DNA of 46,273 nt from assembly GCA_030447415.1 (NCBI GenBank), contig JAUJOZ010000037.1, forward strand, positions 1-46,273, written 5' to 3'. The DNA comes from Thermomicrobiales bacterium. GTDB lineage: Bacteria > Chloroflexota > Chloroflexia > Thermomicrobiales > UBA6265. Shown one piece after another: positions 31,694 through 40,789 of this stretch (its first letter is position 1; every line of letters starts with the position of its first letter). The position numbers and the translations under genes were made by a program. A model generated the notes under the pieces. It was not told where the DNA came from. It did no database searches and saw only the letters and a list, made by a program, of their open reading frames with translations.

Positions 31694-33157
31694 CTACGAC
31701 AGGGCCAGCAGCATCGGGTTCTGTAGGTAGCGTTTGACGGCTTGAAGGAACCGCGCGACCTCGGCCCCATCACTGACGCGGTGGTCGGCTGAGAGAGTGA
31801 TATTCATGCGGTGTCCAAGCGCGACCCCGCCATCGACTACGACCGGCAGCTGCTTGATCGAGCCAACGGCGAGGATGGCCGCCTGGGGCGGGTTGATGAT
31901 GGCGATGAACTCCTCGACGTCGTACATGCCGAGGTTGCTCACCGTGAAGGTGCCGCCCTGATACTCCTCGGGCTTGAGGCCGCCGTTGCGGGCCCGGCCG
32001 ACGAGGTCTTTCGTCATGCGGGCGACGGTGCCCAGGCTCTTCTGGTCGGTATCCGGGATGAACGGGGCAATCAACCCACCCTCGATGGCGACCGCGATGT
32101 TGACGTCGATGTTGGGGTGCTCGACGAGATGGTCGCCTTCGAGCGAGGCGTTGAGATTCGGGAACTCTCGCAGCGCGAGCGCGCACGCCTTGACGATCAG
32201 GTCGTTGAAGGAGATCTTCGCGGCGTCGTCCGGAAGCTGGGCATTGACCTGCTCCCGGAACTGCACCGCGGCCGCCATGTCGACCTCGGCCGTGACATAG
32301 AAGTGCGGCACGAGCTGCTTCGACTCGACCATCCGGCGGCCGGTCGTGCGCCGGATGCGGCTCAGCTCGCGCGGCACGCCGGCCGGTCGGCCGGCCGCCG
32401 GCGACACGGGCGCCGCGACCGGTGCCGGGGCGGGGGCTGGCTGCTCGGCCACCGCAGGGACCGGCGGCAGAGTTGTCGCGGGCGCTGGGGCCGCCGCGGG
32501 GAGCGCGGTCTGAACGGTGGCGCCGCCAAGCAGCGGCATGATGTCGTCCTTGACGATACGGCCGCCGGGGCCGCTGCCGGCGATCCCCTGAAGGTCGATG
32601 CCGTGCTCGGCGGCGAGCCGCTTGACAAGCGGAGAGGCACGCAGGCGCTCGCCTGGCGCGCGCGCCGGCGCTGGGGTCTGCCCGTTCGCGCCGGGAGCCT
32701 GGACTGGCGTCTGGCCGTTGGTCGAGGTCGGAGCATCGGCAGGCGAGGCCTGCCGAAGCGCGTCAACCGCCGCGCCATCGGCATCGGCATGGGTGGCGAG
32801 TGGCGTGGCGCCAACGGCGACATCCTCGGCGTCAGCACGGGCGGGCGGGCCGGCGGCCGCGGCGGCGTCGGCGACCGGCTGCGCCTCTATGGCCGGCGCG
32901 TCTTGACTCTCGGGACGCTCGCCTTCGCCGAGGATCATGGCGATGGGGTTCCCGACCGGGACGCTCTCCCCCTCACTCGCGATCTGTTCGGTCAGCGTGC
33001 CGTCGGCTTCCGCCTCGATCTCGATGGTGACCTTGTCGGTCTCGATCTCGGCGAGCGGCTCCCCCTTGGCGATGGCGTCGCCCGGGCTCTTCAACCACCT
33101 GAGAAGGGTCCCCTCGTCCATCCCGTCGCCCATCTTGGGCATGATCACGGTCGGCAT
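31694..33157 (-). CDS. pdhC: dihydrolipoamide acyltransferase, E2 of pyruvate/2-oxoacid dehydrogenase
   Basis: The core enzyme of the complex, transferring the acyl group from lipoamide to CoA. Residues 1-78 are a lipoyl domain with the acceptor lysine K42 in EIETDKVTIE. A long Ala/Pro/Thr linker follows. RASPLVKRLAAEHGIDL and GSGPGGRIVKDDI form the E1/E3-binding domain around residues 172-205. A second linker leads to the catalytic domain from about residue 260 (RIRRTTGRRMVESKQLVPHFYV), ending with DHRVSDGAEVARFL, which holds catalytic His (about 459) and Asp (about 463). ATG at 33157 begins two bases after the E1 beta stop, with GGGAGGGGT upstream. It is the last gene of the pdh operon; no E3 gene lies in the window. 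Confidence 0.93.
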   Translation of the reverse strand: MPTVIMPKMGDGMDEGTLLRWLKSPGDAIAKGEPLAEIETDKVTIEIEAEADGTLTEQIASEGESVPVGNPIAMILGEGERPESQDAPAIEAQPVADAAAAAGPPARADAEDVAVGATPLATHADADGAAVDALRQASPADAPTSTNGQTPVQAPGANGQTPAPARAPGERLRASPLVKRLAAEHGIDLQGIAGSGPGGRIVKDDIMPLLGGATVQTALPAAAPAPATTLPPVPAVAEQPAPAPAPVAAPVSPAAGRPAGVPRELSRIRRTTGRRMVESKQLVPHFYVTAEVDMAAAVQFREQVNAQLPDDAAKISFNDLIVKACALALREFPNLNASLEGDHLVEHPNIDVNIAVAIEGGLIAPFIPDTDQKSLGTVARMTKDLVGRARNGGLKPEEYQGGTFTVSNLGMYDVEEFIAIINPPQAAILAVGSIKQLPVVVDGGVALGHRMNITLSADHRVSDGAEVARFLQAVKRYLQNPMLLALS

Positions 33158-33159
33158 CC

Positions 33160-34154
33160 CTACACCCCTCCCACCGGTCGGTACAGCACTCGGCGGACTG
33201 CGTCGGCGATCTGCTGCTCACTTGGGAAGGCGGCCACTTCGAGGTTGCGCGCGTACGGCGCGGGGACCTCAGCGCCGCTGACCCGCTCCACCGGCGCGTC
33301 GAGATCGTCGAAGGCTTGCTCCTGGATGATCGCGGCGACCTCGCTCGCTACGCTGAACCACCGCCACTGCTCCTGCACCACGACCGCCCGGTGCGTCTTC
33401 CTGACCGACTCGACGATCGTTCGCTCGTCGAAGGGCGGATGGACCGCAGATCGATGATCTCGGCCGAGATGTTCTCGTCGGCGGCGAGTTTGTCGGCTAA
33501 CCGCAGCACCAGGTTGACCTGCCGACCGTAGGCGATCAGGGTGACGTCGGTGCCTTCGCGGGCGACGCGCGCCTGGCCGAACGGCACGGTGAAGTCCCCC
33601 TCGGGGACCTCGCCCTTGGTGCCGTAGAGCGCGCCGGCTTCGAGGAAGATGACCGGGTTCGGGTCCCGGATCGCGGTCAGCATCATCCCTTTGACGTCGT
33701 GCGGGGTGACGGGAGAGACCACCTTGAGGCCCGGGAAATGGCCGTAGAACCCCTCAAGGCTGTGAGTGTGCTGGGCGGAGAGCTGAACACCACCGCCGTT
33801 CGGGCCGCGGATGACGAGCGGCACGGTGACCTGCCCGCCGGAGAAGTAGCGGAGCTTGGCGGCGTTCTGGATGATCTGGTCCGCCGCCAAGAAGGAGAAG
33901 TTCCAGGTCATCATCTCGACGATGGGCCGCAGCCCCATCATCGCCATGCCGATGGCCGCCCCGGTAAAGCCGCCCTCCGCGATCGGCGTGTCGATGATGC
34001 GCTTGGGGCCGAACCGGTCAAGCAGCCCGTCGGTGATGAGGTGGGTGCCGCCGTAGACGCCGATGTCCTCGCCGAGCATCACGACCGACTCGTCGCGATC
34101 CATCTCGGCGACCATCGCGGCGCGCAACGCCTCGCGATAGGTCATCACGGGCAT
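33160..34154 (-). pseudogene. pdhB: pyruvate/2-oxoacid dehydrogenase E1 beta subunit, single-base frameshift
   Basis: The beta subunit binds TPP pyrophosphate partners with E1 alpha in the decarboxylating component. From ATG 34154: MTYREALRAAMVAEMDRDESV, MLGEDIGVYGGTHLIT, RIIDTPIAEGGFTGAAIGMA, FSFLAADQIIQNAAKLRY and QHTHSLEGFYGHFPGLKVV are all in place. At EIIDLRSIRP (33433-33435, a CCC run) one base is missing. The correct frame then gives FDERTIVESVRKTHRAVVV and QEQWRWFSVASEVAAI through to the stop at 33160. With the base restored the subunit has 331 residues, exactly family length. In such a core gene with intact partners, a sequencing error is the leading explanation, though real inactivation is possible. 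Confidence 0.88.
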
Positions 34155-34210
34155 GTGGACGCGTCCTCCCTGATTGGCTGCATTGATTGACCCATGGCGC
34201 GTGCTACCCG

Positions 34211-35272
34211 CTACTCGGCCGCGTCCGCGTAGACATCGGTCGCCATCTCATCCAACGCGGGCTCCGGGCTCTCGTCGGCAAACCTGATCGCCTCGTCGAC
34301 GATCTGCTTCGCCTCCTCGCGGATCGTCTCCAGCGCTCGCTCGTCAGCCATCCCCGAGGCGAGGAGCTTCTGCTCGAAGAGACCGATCGGATCGCGCTCG
34401 CGCCACGTCCGGACTTCTTCTTTGGTTCGGTACTTCTCGAAGAAGTCCCCCGCGCCGTGGGCAACCAACCGGTAGGTCAGCGCCTCGACCGCGTACGGTC
34501 TGCCCGTCTCGCGGACCCGCGCGACCGCTCGTCGCGCGCAGGCGAGGACGGCTTCGAGGTCCATGCCGTCGACCTTCTCGTGCTCGATGCCGTAGGAATC
34601 GAACTTCGCGGCGAGGTCGGTCATCGCCGTGGCCCGTTCGATGCTGGTCCCCATGCCGTACTGGTTGTTCTCCAGGACGAAGAGCGTCGGGTTCAGGCCC
34701 TCGCGTCCCCAGAGACCGGCCAGGTTCGCCGCCTCGTGAAACGCGCCGTTGTGGATCGCCCCGTCACCCAGATAGAGCTGGACGATGGCATCGGACTGCT
34801 GGTAGCGCAGGGCGTACGCCATCCCGACGCCGAGCGGGATATGGCCACCGACGATGCCGTATCCACCCCAAAGCCCGTTGGCGACGTCGAAGAGGTGCAT
34901 CGAGCCGCCCTTGCCCTTGACCAACCCGGTTCCGCGGCCGAACAGCTCGGCCATGACCGCGTTCGGGTCACTCCCGAGCAGCAGCGCGTGGGCGTGATCG
35001 CGGTAGGCAGTGATGACCTTATCGCCGTCCTGGTAGGTGGCCAGGAAACCGGTCGCGACCGCTTCCTGGCCGCTGTAGACGTGGAGATATCCGCCGATCT
35101 TGCCCTGGCGGAAGGAGCGCTGGGCGGCGTCTTCAAAGAGGCGGACCACGACCATCTGGCGGTAGAAGCCGCGCAGCGTCTCCTGGTCGAGGCCGAGCTC
35201 CCCGGCCGCCGTGATGCCGTCGTCCCGGCCCGCCTGCCGGCGCTTCTTGTCCGCTCGCTGGGTCGTCGCCAT
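34211..35272 (-). CDS. pdhA: pyruvate/2-oxoacid dehydrogenase E1 alpha subunit
   Basis: The 353-residue TPP-binding alpha subunit, which decarboxylates the 2-oxoacid and reductively acylates the E2 lipoyl group. It shows LDQETLRGFYRQMVVVRLFED, GKIGGYLHVYSGQEAVATG, RDHAHALLLG, GKGGSMHLFD, and the TPP motif from LYLGDGAIHNGAFHEA through to LENNQYGMGTS. RLVAHGAGDFFEKYRTKEEV is where the phosphorylation-loop region lies in relatives. ATG at 35272 has AGAGGTCA seven bases upstream; the longer open frame to 35470 shows no homology. It is the first gene of the operon, 56 bases before E1 beta. A TACAAT element lies 165 bases upstream. Confidence 0.93.
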   Translation of the reverse strand: MATTQRADKKRRQAGRDDGITAAGELGLDQETLRGFYRQMVVVRLFEDAAQRSFRQGKIGGYLHVYSGQEAVATGFLATYQDGDKVITAYRDHAHALLLGSDPNAVMAELFGRGTGLVKGKGGSMHLFDVANGLWGGYGIVGGHIPLGVGMAYALRYQQSDAIVQLYLGDGAIHNGAFHEAANLAGLWGREGLNPTLFVLENNQYGMGTSIERATAMTDLAAKFDSYGIEHEKVDGMDLEAVLACARRAVARVRETGRPYAVEALTYRLVAHGAGDFFEKYRTKEEVRTWRERDPIGLFEQKLLASGMADERALETIREEAKQIVDEAIRFADESPEPALDEMATDVYADAAE

Positions 35273-35436
35273 GCCGTGACCTCTCGCGACCATGCGGTGC
35301 GACGACCGGGCCGCCGCCCCTCGGGTGAACCATCCGTGCTGTTCGGGGGTCTGCCTGCTCGGGGATGGCGGGCAGGTGCGCGGTCCTCGCCGACCCGCGC
35401 ACAAGGAGGGAAGCATCGCGCTCCACCGTCGCCGGA

Positions 35437-35442
35437 ATTGTA
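35437..35442 (-). promoter_or_regulatory. probable -10 element of the pdh operon
   Basis: Minus-strand TACAAT (five of six) lies 165 bases before the E1 alpha start in an otherwise gene-free 320-base gap (35273-35596). TTGGCC is 22 bases further upstream, too far for a standard -35. I see no clear operator or riboswitch in the leader. Confidence 0.35.
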
Positions 35443-35596
35443 CCCCAGGCCGGTGCGGTCGTCCGGCCAACCGGAGGTGACGCGAGCGTGACCGGCGCCG
35501 TCCCTCCGGACGGTGTCGGTTGGGTGCCTTGGGATCCCGGCCCCACTCCTCGCCTACGAGCGGGTGGAGCCCCAGGATGATGGGTGCGAGCGGCCG

Positions 35597-36388
35597 CTAC
35601 TGCGGGGCCGTGGTAGGCATCGTGTTCTTATCGCCGGTCCCGGAGTCCGCCTCGCCGTCCTTTGCGGCGGGAAGAGTGCCGGCGGTGCTGGTAAGGTCGC
35701 CGGGTTTCGGGGCCGCCTCTGCCCAGCGGGACTCACCGGCGGCTCCGGTGCTGGCCGCTCCGCTGCCGGTCACGGCGTCACTCGGGCTGCGGACGCTGGC
35801 GGGGGCGTCGCTGGGGGAGAAGGCACTGCCCACCTCGGCGGCGGGCGCCTCCATGCGCGCCGGCGGTGCGACCGTCGCCGCGGCATCAGCCGTCGGGGCG
35901 CCGGGGGCGGCGTTATAGGCCTCGCCGGTGGCGGTCGCCGGCGCGGAGGGCGTCGGGCCTGCCTCGATTGCCTGCAGCTCGCTCGCCATCCGATCACCCT
36001 CGGCCAGGGCGTAACCGGGACCGGGACGGTCGGGGGGGAGCTGGGCGGGGTAGGCCTTGCGCAGCTCCTCGTAGGCGGCGGTAGCCTGCTCGAAGCGGGC
36101 CGGGTCCATCGGGTTGTCCGGGGGCGGAGCGAAGACATTCATGATCGCCTGCGCCGTGCCGTACTCGGTCAGGGGACGGCGCACCGGCTGCGTTCGCCGC
36201 GGCGTCCGGGTCCGGCGTTGGCCAGGGATGGTCGACCTGTCCGGCACCTCACCCGGGTGCTGGGGAGAGGAGACCGCTCCGGGCGCCTCAGAGCCGAGCG
36301 GCGTCTCGTCCCGCTCCTGGTTGCGCGCGTAAGCCCCCGGCTCGACGTCGCTGTGCTGGGCCTTCTTGCGACCCGTCCACTCGGCCAT
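35597..36388 (-). CDS. hypothetical protein, disordered, Ala/Pro/Thr-rich
   Basis: A 263-residue frame. The first 85 residues are hydrophilic and basic (MAEWTGRKKAQHSDVEPGAYAR, then QRRTRTPRRTQPVRRPLTEYG). A short possibly helical segment follows (DPARFEQATAAYEELRKAYPAQLPPDRP, then ALAEGDRMASELQAIEAG), and the rest is low-complexity Ala/Pro/Ser/Thr/Gly. There is no signal peptide or membrane segment. ATG at 36388 has AGGGAG about eleven bases upstream. No family is recognised. The opposite strand is also open over this length, but composition and the start site favour the minus frame. It sits alone between the pdh promoter region and threonine dehydratase. Confidence 0.5.
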   Translation of the reverse strand: MAEWTGRKKAQHSDVEPGAYARNQERDETPLGSEAPGAVSSPQHPGEVPDRSTIPGQRRTRTPRRTQPVRRPLTEYGTAQAIMNVFAPPPDNPMDPARFEQATAAYEELRKAYPAQLPPDRPGPGYALAEGDRMASELQAIEAGPTPSAPATATGEAYNAAPGAPTADAAATVAPPARMEAPAAEVGSAFSPSDAPASVRSPSDAVTGSGAASTGAAGESRWAEAAPKPGDLTSTAGTLPAAKDGEADSGTGDKNTMPTTAPQ

Positions 36389-36603
36389 GCTCGGCGTACT
36401 CCCTCGTGTGTGCTCGCGCCCCCCTTGTTACGAGCAGGATACCCGCATCGGGCTTGCCATGCGCCGGCACACGCAGCGATGGCCTCCTGGACGCTCCGGG
36501 AACACGTGCGGCCACGACGCGAGGATCGGAATGAACGGTGGCGTGCCCAGGGATGCCAAAGAGGCGGCGATCGGTCACGCCGCTGGTGTTCGTCGAACGG
36601 TCG

Positions 36604-37615
36604 CTAGCGAGCGGCGAGGAGGTCGCAGAAGCGGGCGAGGTCGACGTTGCCGCTGGAGAGGGTGACGCCGACGCGGCGGCCGGTGGCAGCCACCTTACCG
36701 GCGAGCAGCGCGGCGCAGGCCGAGGCGCCGCTCGGCTCGACCACCAGCTTGAGGCGCTCGAAGAGGAGCGCCATCGCCGCTCGAATCTCGTCGTCGCTCA
36801 CCAGGGCGATGCCGTCGATCAGCGGGCGCGCCACCTCGAAGGTCAGCGCCCCGGGGGATTCGGTCTGCTGGCCGTCCGCGATCATGCGGGACGGCGTCGA
36901 GCTTGACGCGCTCGCCCGCGACCAGTGACCGCGCCCAGTCATCGCCCGCCGCCGGCTCGACCCCGATCACACTCGTGCCCGGGTAGACTGCCTTGGCGGC
37001 GGTGGCACAGCCGGCGAGGAGCCCGCCCCCGCCGCAACAGACAAGCAGGAGATCGAGCTCGCCGACCTCTTCCAGCAGCTCGAGCGCCGTCGTGCCGGCG
37101 CCGGCCATGACGTCGGGGTGGTCGTAGGGCGGGATGAGGGCGGCACCCCGCTCGGCCGCGACGCGCGCACCGATGGCCGCGCGGTCCTCGCGGTAGCGGT
37201 CGTAAGTGATGACCTCGGCGCCGTAGCCGCGGGTCGCCGCGAGCTTGCTCGCCGGGGCGTCGGTCGGCATGACAATGGTGGCGGGGATGCCGTGGAGCTG
37301 GGCCGCCAACGCGAGCGCCTGGGCGTGGTTGCCGCTCGAGTAGGTGACGACGCCGCGGGAGCGGGCGGGGACGTCCAGGGCGGCGACGGCGTTGTAGGCG
37401 CCGCGGAACTTGAAGGCGCCGCCGCGCTGGAAACACTCAGCCTTGAGGTACACCCGGGCGCCGGTCCGCGCGTCCAACGTCCGCGAGGTGACGACCGGCG
37501 TGCGATGCGCGACGCCGGCCAGCCGCGCCGCCGCCGCCCGGACATCGGCAAACGTGATGATCGGTTCGGTCGCGTCTGCCGTGGCCGCCGCTCCCGCGCT
37601 TGGGTCGATGCTCAT
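36604..37615 (-). pseudogene. threonine/serine dehydratase (fold-type II PLP enzyme), frameshifted near C-terminus
   Basis: Deaminates L-threonine to 2-oxobutyrate in relatives. From ATG 37615 (GGAGGACAG directly upstream): VAHRTPVVTSRTLDARTGARV, CFQRGGAFKFRGAYN with the PLP lysine K69, VVTYSSGNHAQALALAA, and the phosphate loop LLLVCCGGGGLLAGCA. After RVKLDAV the frame breaks at the CCC run 36888-36890 (one base gained or two lost). The proper frame resumes as RMIADGQQTESPGALTFEVAR, ALVSDDEIRAAMALLFERLKLVVEPSGA, ending GVTLSSGNVDLARF at 36604. Total about 337 residues without a C-terminal ACT domain, so a catabolic/TdcB-like form is likelier than biosynthetic IlvA. It may be a sequencing error. 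Confidence 0.85.
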
Positions 37616-38375
37616 CTGTCCTCCGGTGGTCTCGCCCCGGCGTGTCCGCCCGTCCTCACATGCTCCCGCGCGCTTGGGCTCTGTCGCGCGGCGCTCGGGG
37701 GTGGAGAAGCGTAGCGGAACCTCGATCCACTTGGCTATCGAGCGAGGCCATGAACCAGACGACGAGCCAGCACTGGGAAGAAGACTCCGCAAAGATAGAG
37801 TCGCGACGAACCTACCGTAACTGTGGCGCGTCGATGCGATGCTGATCGCGGGACGGATTCGCTGGCAGCCGAAATCCGGCGGCCACCCGCCTCCTGAACG
37901 CCCCCCCGACCGCACCGCTAGACCCGCGGGGTCGTTGCCTTCCTAGTCTATCTGGGGGGCCGCGCGGACGGCACTCGTCGATGGGGCGTGACCGACGCCG
38001 ACAACCTGGCGCCAGCATTTCTGTCGGTCTTCGTGCCGGTCATCACAGCCTACCAGCACTGGTGGCAGCGAACTTCGATTGCCCCGAGCATCGGGCGCAA
38101 TATCGGCGTCCGGCCGCTGCAGGCGCGCCACCCACGAAGCGTCCGACCCGACCGATGACAGGGAGATGGATCTGGGTCCGACGAGCAAGGGAGCGGGGTC
38201 CCGGAACCCGAGACGGGGACGCCACTCGGCGTCCCCGCCTCTTGCACCGCTCGCCGGACTGGGCCGTCAATGTGGAGGCTAGCCAGCCAGGGACGAAGGT
38301 TCGGCAACAGCGAGGGGGTGCCGACCAGCGCCCCGTCGCGACGTTCGCTCGTCTCCGTTCGCTGGCCGTCGCGGC
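37616..38375. other. 760-base stretch without a recognisable gene
   Basis: This contains the upstream region of the dehydratase and, further right, a strong hairpin at 38214-38237. A plus-strand frame starting at a GTG near 37988 (VTDADNLAPAFLSVFVPVIT) is short and unsupported. I see no tRNA, T-box or riboswitch pattern. Confidence 0.4.
38214..38237. terminator. 10-bp GC hairpin, likely terminator for the fusion gene
   Basis: CGGGGACGCC (38214-38223) pairs perfectly with GGCGTCCCCG (38228-38237) around ACTC. It lies 140 bases after the stop of the minus-strand fusion gene. Neither side has a long T-tract (CCTCTT on plus), so termination is inferred from stem strength. Confidence 0.4.
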
Positions 38376-39176
38376 CTAACCGCGCGTCTGATTCAGGTGG
38401 CGGGGCAACGCTTCCCCGAGCATCGCGCGCTGCCAGTCCCGACCGAGCAGAAGGGCCGCCGCCCTGCACGGCGACTGGTCGGGAGTGTTGTGGGTCAGCC
38501 GAAGCCGCGTCCCGTCGCCGTCGGGATCGAGGTGGATCGTGACGGTCGTCGGCTCCTGCAACGGGCCACCCCGCCAGGTGAACGCCAAGCGTCGCTCGGG
38601 CACGACCTCGACCACCTCGGCATCCATCACGCCGTCAAAGCCCGCGCGCGGCTTCGTTCGCAGCTGGAAGCGGTGCCCGACCCGCGGCTCGAAATCGTTG
38701 GCGAGTGCCCAGGAGGCGATCCTGTCCCGGTCGGTCAGCGCCCGCCAGACGCGGGCGGTCGACTGGGTGGTAGAGAAGACGATCTGGCAGGTGTCGTTGA
38801 CGCACGTCTTGTACTCGTCACAGCAGCCGCCGTTGCACGGCGGCTGGCCGTTGGGACAGGTGACGATCTGGCACTGCCCGTTGACGAATTGTTGCCCAGC
38901 TGGGCAGGTGACGGTGCCGCCGGCCCGCTGACATAGACTGGGACTCAAGCACCGGTTATTACCATTGGCGAAGACGCAGCAGTTGCAACCGGCCGTGCCG
39001 GCGCAGACGCCGGGGTCACTGGCGCACAGGCGGTTCGGGCAGGTCTGGGCCGCCGCCGGCGCCCGCCGCAGTCCCAGCAGCCCGAGCGCCCCGGGCGCCA
39101 AACCCTGCAGCACGCGCCGGCGATTAGCGCCGGTCGCTAACGCACGGGTAATTTCGTCAAACCGCTGTCCATCCAT
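38376..39176 (-). CDS. Cys-rich secreted-type protein fused to an SRPBCC (AHSA1-like) domain
   Basis: A 266-residue protein. Residues 1-45 resemble the Tat-like leaders of Thermomicrobia extracellular proteins (DEITRALATGANRRRVLQGL, then a hydrophobic run and APAAAQ). Residues 46-130 are a Cys-rich region with 16 cysteines in motifs such as CAGTAGCNCCVFANGNNRC, CPAGQQFVNGQC and CNGGCCDEYKTC. From residue 131 it becomes an SRPBCC/AHSA1 fold: IVFSTTQSTARVWRALTDRDR, LANDFEPRVGHRFQLRTKP, and ERRLAFTWRGGP. That domain is normally cytoplasmic and starts a protein, so the join at about 38786 looks like a gene fusion by deletion. ATG at 39176 has GGGGAGG seven bases upstream, while the longer frame to 39386 lacks support. 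Confidence 0.75.
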   Translation of the reverse strand: MDGQRFDEITRALATGANRRRVLQGLAPGALGLLGLRRAPAAAQTCPNRLCASDPGVCAGTAGCNCCVFANGNNRCLSPSLCQRAGGTVTCPAGQQFVNGQCQIVTCPNGQPPCNGGCCDEYKTCVNDTCQIVFSTTQSTARVWRALTDRDRIASWALANDFEPRVGHRFQLRTKPRAGFDGVMDAEVVEVVPERRLAFTWRGGPLQEPTTVTIHLDPDGDGTRLRLTHNTPDQSPCRAAALLLGRDWQRAMLGEALPRHLNQTRG

Positions 39177-39491
39177 CCCGGGCCTCCCCGTCGAAATCGA
39201 ACCCGATGCCCGGCACCATCGCCGCGCGGCTCTGGTGGCCACGATACGGGCGTGGTCGGATGAAGCCAATAGGGTGGCGACATTTCGGAGCGATCCGTGA
39301 GGTGATTTCCACAATCCACCCAGGTGTGCTCGATAGTCGAGTTCTTGATGGAGAACATTACTTTGGCGTAGGGCAGCAGCGTCCACCGGTCCCGGCCGTC
39401 AATCTGGAGCCGACGAGCTCAGGTCTGTCTGCCACCGTGGCCTCCGGCGGCCCTGTCCGGTCTGACCCCGTCCAACGCGACTGGCGTGCCA

Positions 39492-40496
39492 CTACGCCGC
39501 GGTGGCCGCGAAGACGCCCGCCCAGGTGGCGCTGGGCGTGAAGCCGAGGAACCGGAACCCGGCCGCCTCGAGAAGGGCGGCGTACTCCTCGGGGCTGCGC
39601 TCCCGCCCCCCGGGCGCCACGAGCATGTTGAGGTCGGAGAACTTACTGTCGGGGTGCTCATTGGGCGGGCCGAGCTCCCGCTCGACGACCAGGAGCGTCG
39701 CCCCGTCCGCCATCGCTCGTCGGCACGTGCGGAGGATCCGGACGCAGTCCGCGTCCTCCCAGTCGTGGAGGATGGCCTTGAGCACGTAGGCGTCGCCCCC
39801 GCGCGGCACGGCGTCGAAGAAGCTTCCCCCGACGACCTCGCAGCGGTCGGCCACACCCGCCGCCTCCAGGAGCGACCCGGCTCCGCTGACGACGTGCGGC
39901 TGGTCGAAGAGGACGCCCCGCATCGCCGCGTGCTTAGCGAGGATCGCCGCCAGGAACGCCCCGTTCCCACCGCCGACGTCCACCACCGTCTCGAAGCGGC
40001 CGAAGTCGTAGGCCACCAGGACGGCGGCCGCCACCTGGCGAGAGAGGGAGGTCATGGCCCGGTCGAAGGCGGCCGAGCGATCTGGATCGCGGGCGCGAAG
40101 CGTCCAGGGGTCGGTCCCGTGGACGTGCCGGAAGGCGTTCTCGCCGGTCCGCACGCTGTGGAGCAGGGCGCCCCAGGCCTGCCAGTAGTACGGGTCGCCG
40201 ACGAAGGCCGCCCACCCGCCGACCGACTCCGGTGCGTCGGAGCGCAGGCCGTCGCCGAGCGGCGTCAGCGCGAACCGATGGCCGTCCTCCTCGCGGAAGA
40301 CACCGACGCTGGCGAGGGCGCGCAGCAGCCGATAGAGCGCGTCGGAGTGGGCGCCGGTGGCCGCGGCGAGATCGTCGCTCGCTCGGGGGCCGTCGGCCAG
40401 CAGGTCGGCGAGGCCGAGCGTGGCGGCGACGTGAATGGCCTGCGTCACCTGGTAGCCATTGACCGCCAGCGATGGCGCCTGGGCGCCCTGATCCAT
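39492..40496 (-). CDS. SAM-dependent O-methyltransferase (acetylserotonin/caffeate type)
   Basis: A 334-residue Methyltransf_2 enzyme with an N-terminal dimerisation winged helix. NGYQVTQAIHVAATLGLADLLADGP and ALYRLLRALASVGVFREEDGHRF form the helical part; FETVVDVGGGNGAFLAAILA is the SAM loop; GVLFDQPHVV, CEVVGGSFFDAVP, YVLKAILHDWEDADCVRILR with the catalytic His of the HDW motif, and LLVVERELG complete the core. ATG at 40496 has AAGGAGG six bases upstream; the open frame above it is not homologous. Such enzymes methylate hydroxyls of secondary metabolites, but the substrate is unknown. It is monocistronic, with IS remains upstream. Confidence 0.9.
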   Translation of the reverse strand: MDQGAQAPSLAVNGYQVTQAIHVAATLGLADLLADGPRASDDLAAATGAHSDALYRLLRALASVGVFREEDGHRFALTPLGDGLRSDAPESVGGWAAFVGDPYYWQAWGALLHSVRTGENAFRHVHGTDPWTLRARDPDRSAAFDRAMTSLSRQVAAAVLVAYDFGRFETVVDVGGGNGAFLAAILAKHAAMRGVLFDQPHVVSGAGSLLEAAGVADRCEVVGGSFFDAVPRGGDAYVLKAILHDWEDADCVRILRTCRRAMADGATLLVVERELGPPNEHPDSKFSDLNMLVAPGGRERSPEEYAALLEAAGFRFLGFTPSATWAGVFAATAA

Positions 40497-40651
40497 CGCG
40501 CTCCTCCTTCCGAGGTTGCTTGGCAGGCCGGGCTGGACGCTCCCGCCCACTCCCCGAATCCGAACGCGGGCGCGCGGGCCGACACTGGTCGGACGCGCCC
40601 CATCATACCCGCGGACGCGGGAAGCCTCGACACTCCCCCACGCCTTCGCCG

Positions 40652-40789
40652 TCAGAGCCAGCGCATGATCGCGACACGGGAGACCATGTGGGCTGAGTTG
40701 GTGGCGCGCTTCTCGAAGCGAGTCACCACCCGCCAGAACTGCTCGAGGCGGTTGATGAGGCGCTCGATGACGTTGCGCTCGCGGAAAAA
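40652..40789 (-). pseudogene. C-terminal fragment of an IS5-family transposase
   Basis: About 44 codons read FRERNVIERLINRLEQFWRV, then TRFEKRATN and RVAIMRWL with a TGA at 40652-40654. This is the characteristic tail of IS5-type transposases (ER..NRLKQFRRIATRYEK). The rest of the gene is absent: the fragment begins inside the T-tract of the terminator at 40785-40821. It differs in type from the relic at 21683. Confidence 0.7.

Noticed and set aside
35513..36607. 364-codon plus-strand frame opposite the disordered hypothetical
   Set aside because: No binding site and Gly/Arg-rich composition typical of antisense in this genome. The minus frame is preferred, but neither is certain.
37616..37760. 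T-box or riboswitch ahead of threonine dehydratase
   Set aside because: Searched by eye for a T-box AGGGTGG-type sequence and a terminator hairpin; neither is present.
37988..38160. short plus-strand frame VTDADNLAPAFLSVFV
   Set aside because: Looks mildly protein-like but is short, lacks a binding site and has no recognisable domain.
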